Below, one piece after another: positions 5,183 to 9,415 of a stretch of 9,415 nt of DNA. Source of the DNA: an uncultured Clostridia bacterium (GTDB lineage: Bacteria; Bacillota; Clostridia; Christensenellales; DUVY01); assembly GCA_937895465.1 (NCBI GenBank), contig CALAYY010000036.1, positions 1 to 9,415 on the forward strand. Reading direction: 5' to 3'. The position numbers and the translations under genes are program-made. Within the stretch, counting starts at the first letter, position 1, and the number at the start of each line of letters is the position of its first letter. The notes under the pieces are model-generated. The model saw nothing but the letters and a program-made list of their open reading frames with translations. It searched no databases and had not been told where the DNA came from.

Positions 5183-6238
5183 TTATACTTTATAAACCCA
5201 GTTAAAAGCATCAGGGGCATCGCCGTGCTGAATGTCAGTAAGACTTTGGTATGCATCCATTGTTATCTTACCTGTGGTCTTGCCGTCACCCAAAGCATAA
5301 TCCTTGCCCTTATAGCCTATAACACCTACTGGTGAAATTACAGCGGCGGTACCTGTTCCAAAACATTCGGTAACCTCTCCCGAAATTATACCTTGTATTA
5401 TTTCTTCTATTTCAATAAGTCTTTCGCTTACCTTGTATCCTTTATGTCTTAATAGTTCGATTATAGACATTCTTGTAATACCAGGCAAAATACTGCCTTC
5501 CAAAGAGGGTGTTATAACTTCGCCGTTTTTAACAAAAAAGATATTCATGCTTCCGACTTCTTCAACATATTTTTTATGTTGAGCGTCAAGCCACAATACT
5601 TGGTCATAGCCAGCTTTTTCGGCTTTGTCACTAGCTTTTAGGCTTGCGGCATAGTTTCCAATAAATTTGTAATGACCTGTTCCGCCTTTTGATGCTCTTA
5701 CATAAAAATCCTCAACAAAAAGTCTTACAGGTGCTAACCCATTTGCGTAATATGCGCCCACAGGCGACATTATGATAAAGAATGTGTAATTGGTAGCAGT
5801 GTGAACACCTAACGCAGCGTCGCAGTCAAATATTGCAGGACGGATATATAAGTATTCGCCTTCGCCTGTGGGTATCCAATCTTGGTCAAGCCTTACAAGC
5901 TCAACAAGACCATCAAGCATTTTTTTCTCGTCGATAGGCGGAATCATCATGCGGCCGTTAGAAGAATTCATTCTCTTAAAGTTTTCAAGCGGTCGAAACA
6001 TCATGATTTCTCCGGCTTTGTTTTTGTATGCCTTCATTCCTTCAAAAACGCCCTGACCGTAATGGAATATGGATGATGATGGGTCTAAGACAAAGGGTTG
6101 ATAAGGCTGTATTCGCTCGTTATGCCAACCCTCATTTTTTGAGTATTCTGCCACAAACATATGGTCAGTAAACACTGTTCCAAATTTGATTTTACCGATC
6201 GGTTTTTGCTTTGGACTTTGTGTTTTGATGATTTTCAT
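5183..6238 (-). CDS. ilvE: Branched-chain amino acid aminotransferase
   Basis: This PLP enzyme (fold type IV) transfers an amino group between glutamate and the keto acids of valine, leucine and isoleucine, the last step of their synthesis. At 351 residues it is the longer BCAT form, similar in size to YbgE/IlvK-type and eukaryotic enzymes rather than the 309-residue E. coli IlvE. Motifs in order: FHYGQGVFEGMKAY (58-71), RPLENFKRMN (82-91), EYLYIRPAIF (128-137), GGTGHYKFIGNYAASL (185-200) with Lys191 as the probable PLP lysine, VEEVGSMNIFF (225-235) with Glu227, LPGITRMSI (251-259) and the phosphate-binding ECFGTGTAAVISPV (291-304). The start ATG is 4 bp after the yigZ stop, with GAAGG about 11 bases upstream. 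It is the last gene of its operon and is separated from ilvBND by 2.1 kb containing unrelated genes and independent promoters. Confidence 0.96.
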   Translation of the reverse strand: MKIIKTQSPKQKPIGKIKFGTVFTDHMFVAEYSKNEGWHNERIQPYQPFVLDPSSSIFHYGQGVFEGMKAYKNKAGEIMMFRPLENFKRMNSSNGRMMIPPIDEKKMLDGLVELVRLDQDWIPTGEGEYLYIRPAIFDCDAALGVHTATNYTFFIIMSPVGAYYANGLAPVRLFVEDFYVRASKGGTGHYKFIGNYAASLKASDKAEKAGYDQVLWLDAQHKKYVEEVGSMNIFFVKNGEVITPSLEGSILPGITRMSIIELLRHKGYKVSERLIEIEEIIQGIISGEVTECFGTGTAAVISPVGVIGYKGKDYALGDGKTTGKITMDAYQSLTDIQHGDAPDAFNWVYKV

Positions 6239-6242
6239 TTAC

Positions 6243-6857
6243 CTATATACCTTCTTTTATAATAATATCCGTTATATCACGGTTAAGGGCATTCTTTAGA
6301 TCGCTTTCCAGCTTTTTATAGTCGTACTTATTGATTCTTAAAATTACCTTAACCTCTTCTCCCCATTGCCTGTCTATTATCTCAATTTCTGGACTGTTAA
6401 GAAGATGCTCAATTCGTTTCATATCAGAGTAGCTTATCTTAATACCAAAATCAATCTTTGGGCGAATGGTAATTATGTCTGCTTTATCCAACACTTCACA
6501 TGCAGCTTTTGAATAAGCCCTTACAAGTCCACCTGCACCTAGTTTGATTCCGCCAAAATATCGTATGACTGCAACCAAAACGCACTTGAGATCTTTTTGT
6601 TTTATTACTTCTAAGATTGGTTTACCTGCTGTGCCTTGGGGTTCGCCGTCATCCGAAAATCGCATATTATTGCCCAAAGTGTCCCAAATACTGCCATAAC
6701 AAACATGTGTGCTGTCCCAATAAGTTTTCTTGAGTCCAGCCAAAATCTCTGATGCTTGTTCCCAACTAATTATAGGATATGCTATTGAAATAAATCTGGA
6801 CTTGTTAATAACCGTTTGGGCTTCAATGCTGTTTTGTATGGTCAGATAGTCAACCAT
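6243..6857 (-). CDS. yigZ: YigZ/IMPACT-family protein (UPF0029)
   Basis: This is a 204-residue member of the YigZ/IMPACT family. The N-terminal domain has FSDDGEPQGTAGKPILEV (67-84) and RYFGGIKLGAGGLVRAY (99-115), the two diagnostic stretches. A smaller C-terminal DUF1949-type domain follows from about residue 135 to the end. Eukaryotic IMPACT modulates the Gcn2 amino-acid starvation response; the bacterial role is not established and none is asserted. The frame is open upstream to an ATG at 6938, but that start would overlap tyrS by 89 bp. I chose the ATG at 6855-6857 because the protein then begins MVDYLTIQNS, as family members do, and AAGG lies 9 bases upstream. This start overlaps the tyrS end by 8 bp, suggesting translational coupling. 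Confidence 0.93.
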   Translation of the reverse strand: MVDYLTIQNSIEAQTVINKSRFISIAYPIISWEQASEILAGLKKTYWDSTHVCYGSIWDTLGNNMRFSDDGEPQGTAGKPILEVIKQKDLKCVLVAVIRYFGGIKLGAGGLVRAYSKAACEVLDKADIITIRPKIDFGIKISYSDMKRIEHLLNSPEIEIIDRQWGEEVKVILRINKYDYKKLESDLKNALNRDITDIIIKEGI

Positions 6858-8070
6858 TAAGGATAACCTTGACATGCACCTTTTTGCCCTTATGCAATAA
6901 AAACTCATTGGAAGTTGTATATTGCGATAAGGTATCATTAATAGAACTTACCTTAGCTTCATCAATGCTGACTCCGCCGCCTTCAATAAGCCGTCTTGCT
7001 TCACTTTTTGAAGAGGCAACTTGAGTTTCTACCATTACATCTATTATAGAAGTGTTGCCGTCTGCCGTTATATGCTTAGTCGGCATCTTTCCGTCTGCTC
7101 CAGAAAATGCCGCTTGCGACATCTCTTGAGCCAAATCCGCTTCCTTTTTGCCATGGACAAGCAAGGTCACTTCATAAGCAAGGCGTTCTTTTGCCTTGTT
7201 AATGCGTTCGTCCTGATGTTTAGTAAGTTCGTTTATTTCTTCCATTTCCATAAAAGTCAAAAGGCATAAGCACTCTTTGACCTTTTGGTCTTCTACATTT
7301 CTAAAGTATTGATAAAATTCATAGGGCGTGGTCTTATTTTTATCCAGCCACAAAGCACCCTTGGCAGTCTTGCCCATTTTTTTGCCTTCTGAAGTTTCAA
7401 GCAAAGTAAAGGTCATACAAAAAGCATCTCTTTGCTCTTTTCTTCTTATAAGGTCAACACCTGCCAGCATATTGGACCATTGGTCATTGCCGCCTAACTG
7501 TAAGGCGCAGTTGTATTTTTGATTAAGCACCAAAAAGTCATAAGCCTGCATAGGCATATAGTTAAATTCCAAAAAAGTAAGACCAGTTTCCATACGGATT
7601 TTGAAACAATCAGCAGTCAGCATTTTGTTGACCGAAAAATGTGAGCCTATATCTCTTATAAAGTCCACATAATTGAGTTTTAAAAGCCAGTCTGCGTTAT
7701 TGGCTAACATTGCCGCATTCTCGCCTTCAAAATCTATAAAGCGTTTCATCTGTGTTTTGAAAGCATTGGCATTATGCTGTATAGTTTCAACAGTCATCAT
7801 TGACCGCAAATCTGATCGTCCTGAAGGATCACCTATCATGGCAGTGCCGCCGCCGATTAATGCTATGGGCTTGTGTCCTGCTCTTTGCATGTGTGCCATA
7901 GCCATAATGGGAATATAATGTCCTATATGCAGGCTGTCTGCCGTAGGGTCAAAACCCACATAAAATACGGTAGGCTCGCTGCCTAATTTTTTGTATAATT
8001 CTTCTTCAAAAACTGTCTGTTTTATAAAACCCCTTTCTCTCAGGGTATCCATTACATTTTTTTTATTCAT
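6850..8070 (-). CDS. tyrS: Tyrosyl-tRNA synthetase
   Basis: This class I aminoacyl-tRNA synthetase charges tRNA-Tyr with tyrosine in the cytoplasm. The 406-residue length is close to the usual 400-425. The Rossmann domain has HIGH at 48-51 in DSLHIGHYIPIM. The tyrosine pocket residues appear in NYMPMQAYDF (170-179) and QLGGNDQWSNM (191-201). The second signature is KMGKT (231-235), the form used by TyrS rather than KMSKS. An S4-type RNA-binding domain occupies about 341-405 (VASSKSEARRLIEGGGVSID). The ATG at 8068-8070 has AAAGG 10 bases upstream, right after the stop codon of the aminotransferase gene, leaving 18 bp between them. No T-box lies directly before it, unlike many Firmicute tyrS genes, so it depends on the upstream operon promoter as far as can be seen. 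Confidence 0.97.
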   Translation of the reverse strand: MNKKNVMDTLRERGFIKQTVFEEELYKKLGSEPTVFYVGFDPTADSLHIGHYIPIMAMAHMQRAGHKPIALIGGGTAMIGDPSGRSDLRSMMTVETIQHNANAFKTQMKRFIDFEGENAAMLANNADWLLKLNYVDFIRDIGSHFSVNKMLTADCFKIRMETGLTFLEFNYMPMQAYDFLVLNQKYNCALQLGGNDQWSNMLAGVDLIRRKEQRDAFCMTFTLLETSEGKKMGKTAKGALWLDKNKTTPYEFYQYFRNVEDQKVKECLCLLTFMEMEEINELTKHQDERINKAKERLAYEVTLLVHGKKEADLAQEMSQAAFSGADGKMPTKHITADGNTSIIDVMVETQVASSKSEARRLIEGGGVSIDEAKVSSINDTLSQYTTSNEFLLHKGKKVHVKVILNG

Positions 8071-8088
8071 TATATAACTGCCTTTAGA

Positions 8089-9285
8089 TTATTTTTTTAT
8101 TTTATTGATTTCGTTTTGATACAGCTCTCCCAAAGCTCTTATGCCTTGGTCAATTTTTTCTTTGGTTGCATTGGAAAAATTCAATCTCAATGTATTATGA
8201 GAACTGTCGTCAGGATAGAAGACATTGCCGTAAACATAAGCAACTTTTTTTTCTATAGCTTTTGGGAACAGCTTTTGAGTGTCCACAGGAGCATCAAACT
8301 CACCCCAAACAAACATACCGCCTTCAACATGTGTAAAATCAAATTCTTTGGGCATATATTTTGTCATTGCTTGTTCCATATATTCTTTTTTGGCTTTGTA
8401 TATGGGGCGCACCTTTTGAATTTGGTTTTTTATAAGGTTTCTACTCAAAAATTCTTTTACTATAGCTTGGCTTAAATGTGAAGTATGAACGTCAGCACTT
8501 TGCTTGCATATTTCCATTTTTCGGATTATCTCAGCATTCGCACATACAAGCCCTATTCTAAGACCGGGGGAGATGATCTTTGAAAAGCTGGTTATAAATA
8601 TGATATTATCTCCACCCACGCTTTTTATACTGGGGACTTCTTCGCCTTCAAATCTTAGTTTGCTGTAAGGGTCGTCTTCTAATACTATTACATTATATTT
8701 TTTGGTTATCTCTGCAATTTTTTTCCGTTTGCCAAGCGGATAGGTTTTTCCTGTAGGGTTAGAAAAGGTGGGGACAAGATAAATAAGCTTGGGAGAATAT
8801 TTGATTATTTTTTCTTCCAAGTCATCAGTATCCAGTCCATCACTTATAGAATTGACACCTATTATATTAATTTCATAAGCCGCCGCAATCTGCAAAAACG
8901 CAAGATATGTAGGGGCTTCTACCAAAATCGTATCGCCTTTATTCAAAAACACCCTGCAAGCAAGGTCCAAAGCCTGCTGTCCGCCGCTTACTATAAGTAT
9001 TTCTTCAGGGTGTGCATTATTAATAGAAAAGCTTTTGACATAGTCAGTACATAGCTCTCTTAGAGTAAACATACCTTGAGTTATGCCGTACTGCAAAACA
9101 TTGCTTGCCTTAGTACCTGACAAAACCTCTTGGGTAATCTCTTCTATTTCTTTTACAGGCAGACATTCGGTTGCAGGCAATCCTCCCGCAAAAGATATAA
9201 TCTCAGGATTAGCAGTAAGCTTGAGTATCTCTCTTGTAGCCGTTCCGCTCATACTATTTAATCGATCGCTAAATTTAAAACTCAT
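8089..9285 (-). CDS. Fold type I PLP aminotransferase of the 2-aminoadipate/aromatic (LysN/KAT II-like) group
   Basis: This is a 398-residue class I aminotransferase. Seen motifs: ISFAGGLPATECLP (30-43), LQYGITQGMFTLRE (64-77), VSGGQQALDLACRVFLNKGD (99-118), the PLP-pyridine region VPTFSNPTGKTYPL (171-184) with Asn176, LEDDPYSKLRF (202-212) with Asp204 and Tyr207, the Schiff-base Lys236 in SFSKIISPGLRIG (233-245), EGGMFVWGEF (321-330), and Arg367 in LRLNFSN for the substrate carboxylate. The LPATE and LQYG start is typical of the group with LysN, kynurenine/aminoadipate aminotransferase and MocR-like catalytic domains; there is no N-terminal DNA-binding domain, so it is an enzyme. The substrate cannot be fixed from sequence. 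Its operon with tyrS and ilvE makes aromatic or branched-chain keto acids reasonable guesses. AAGG lies about 10 bases before the ATG. Confidence 0.92.
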   Translation of the reverse strand: MSFKFSDRLNSMSGTATREILKLTANPEIISFAGGLPATECLPVKEIEEITQEVLSGTKASNVLQYGITQGMFTLRELCTDYVKSFSINNAHPEEILIVSGGQQALDLACRVFLNKGDTILVEAPTYLAFLQIAAAYEINIIGVNSISDGLDTDDLEEKIIKYSPKLIYLVPTFSNPTGKTYPLGKRKKIAEITKKYNVIVLEDDPYSKLRFEGEEVPSIKSVGGDNIIFITSFSKIISPGLRIGLVCANAEIIRKMEICKQSADVHTSHLSQAIVKEFLSRNLIKNQIQKVRPIYKAKKEYMEQAMTKYMPKEFDFTHVEGGMFVWGEFDAPVDTQKLFPKAIEKKVAYVYGNVFYPDDSSHNTLRLNFSNATKEKIDQGIRALGELYQNEINKIKK

Positions 9286-9319
9286 AAAAATACAACCTTA
9301 TTTTAGGTAATTATATTAT

Positions 9320-9348
9320 ATAATAGCACCTTTTAAATGTGATTGCAA
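9320..9348 (-). promoter_or_regulatory. Promoter of the aminotransferase-tyrS-yigZ-ilvE operon
   Basis: TTGCAA (9343-9348) and TATTAT (9320-9325) are 17 bp apart, with an extended TG. Transcription would begin near 9313, giving a leader of under 30 bases with no room for a T-box. Between this promoter and the right edge (9349-9415) I see no gene or clear structure. Confidence 0.72.
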
Positions 9349-9415
9349 ATTATAAAAACCGCATTAGAAGGGTAAAGAGAAAGTGTAAAAAAACCAAAAA
9401 ACCATTTTTATATTA

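Noticed and set aside
6858..6938. Upstream ATG for yigZ giving a 231-residue protein
   Set aside because: It would overlap tyrS by 89 bp, and the added 27 residues do not resemble the family start; the ATG at 6855-6857 gives the usual MVDYLTI-type beginning.
8089..9285. MocR/GntR-type regulator (aminotransferase-like domain)
   Set aside because: The protein starts directly with the aminotransferase fold and has no N-terminal winged-helix domain, so it is an enzyme.

Overview
This is an A+T-rich window of densely packed genes, most of them on the minus strand. The T-box leader, short Rho-independent terminators, purine-rich ribosome binding sites and low G+C point to a Gram-positive Firmicute, probably of the class Clostridia. 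I cannot name the genus from the sequence. The content is mostly core amino-acid metabolism. I see no phage, insertion sequence, CRISPR array, tRNA or rRNA gene, and no convincing sign of a wholly new system. The most informative elements are regulatory.

Reading in the minus-strand direction from the right edge, the first operon runs from about 9345 to 5131: a class I (fold type I) PLP aminotransferase, tyrS (tyrosyl-tRNA synthetase), a YigZ/IMPACT-family protein and ilvE (branched-chain aminotransferase). Gaps are 18 bp, an 8 bp overlap, and 4 bp. A sigma-A-type promoter lies before the first gene and a strong terminator follows ilvE. That terminator also lies just beyond a small plus-strand gene for a TM2-like membrane protein (4914-5108), the only plus-strand gene I accept.

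The middle section (about 4750-3135) holds two minus-strand genes with their own promoters. One is a secreted NlpC/P60 cell-wall hydrolase with two SH3b domains and a probable lipoprotein signal. The other is a 70-residue XRE-type DNA-binding regulator preceded by two tandem promoters, one of which overlaps the hydrolase stop codon. The regulator gene ends in a terminator at 3135-3165.

The left third (about 3056-1) is the ilvB-ilvN-ilvD operon: acetolactate synthase large and small subunits, then dihydroxy-acid dehydratase cut by the left edge. It is preceded by a complete T-box riboswitch whose parts can be read base by base: promoter, Stem I with specifier loop GAA-CUC-A (a leucine codon), the UGGU tRNA-acceptor bulge, and an antiterminator that shares its 3' strand with the terminator. 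The operon should be transcribed through when tRNA-Leu is uncharged. A 10-bp-armed palindrome upstream of this promoter is a candidate operator.

Together, IlvBN, IlvD and IlvE supply all steps of valine and isoleucine synthesis from keto acids except IlvC (ketol-acid reductoisomerase), which is not in the window. The ilvE operon shows no T-box in the sequence available, so these pathway steps appear to be controlled separately.
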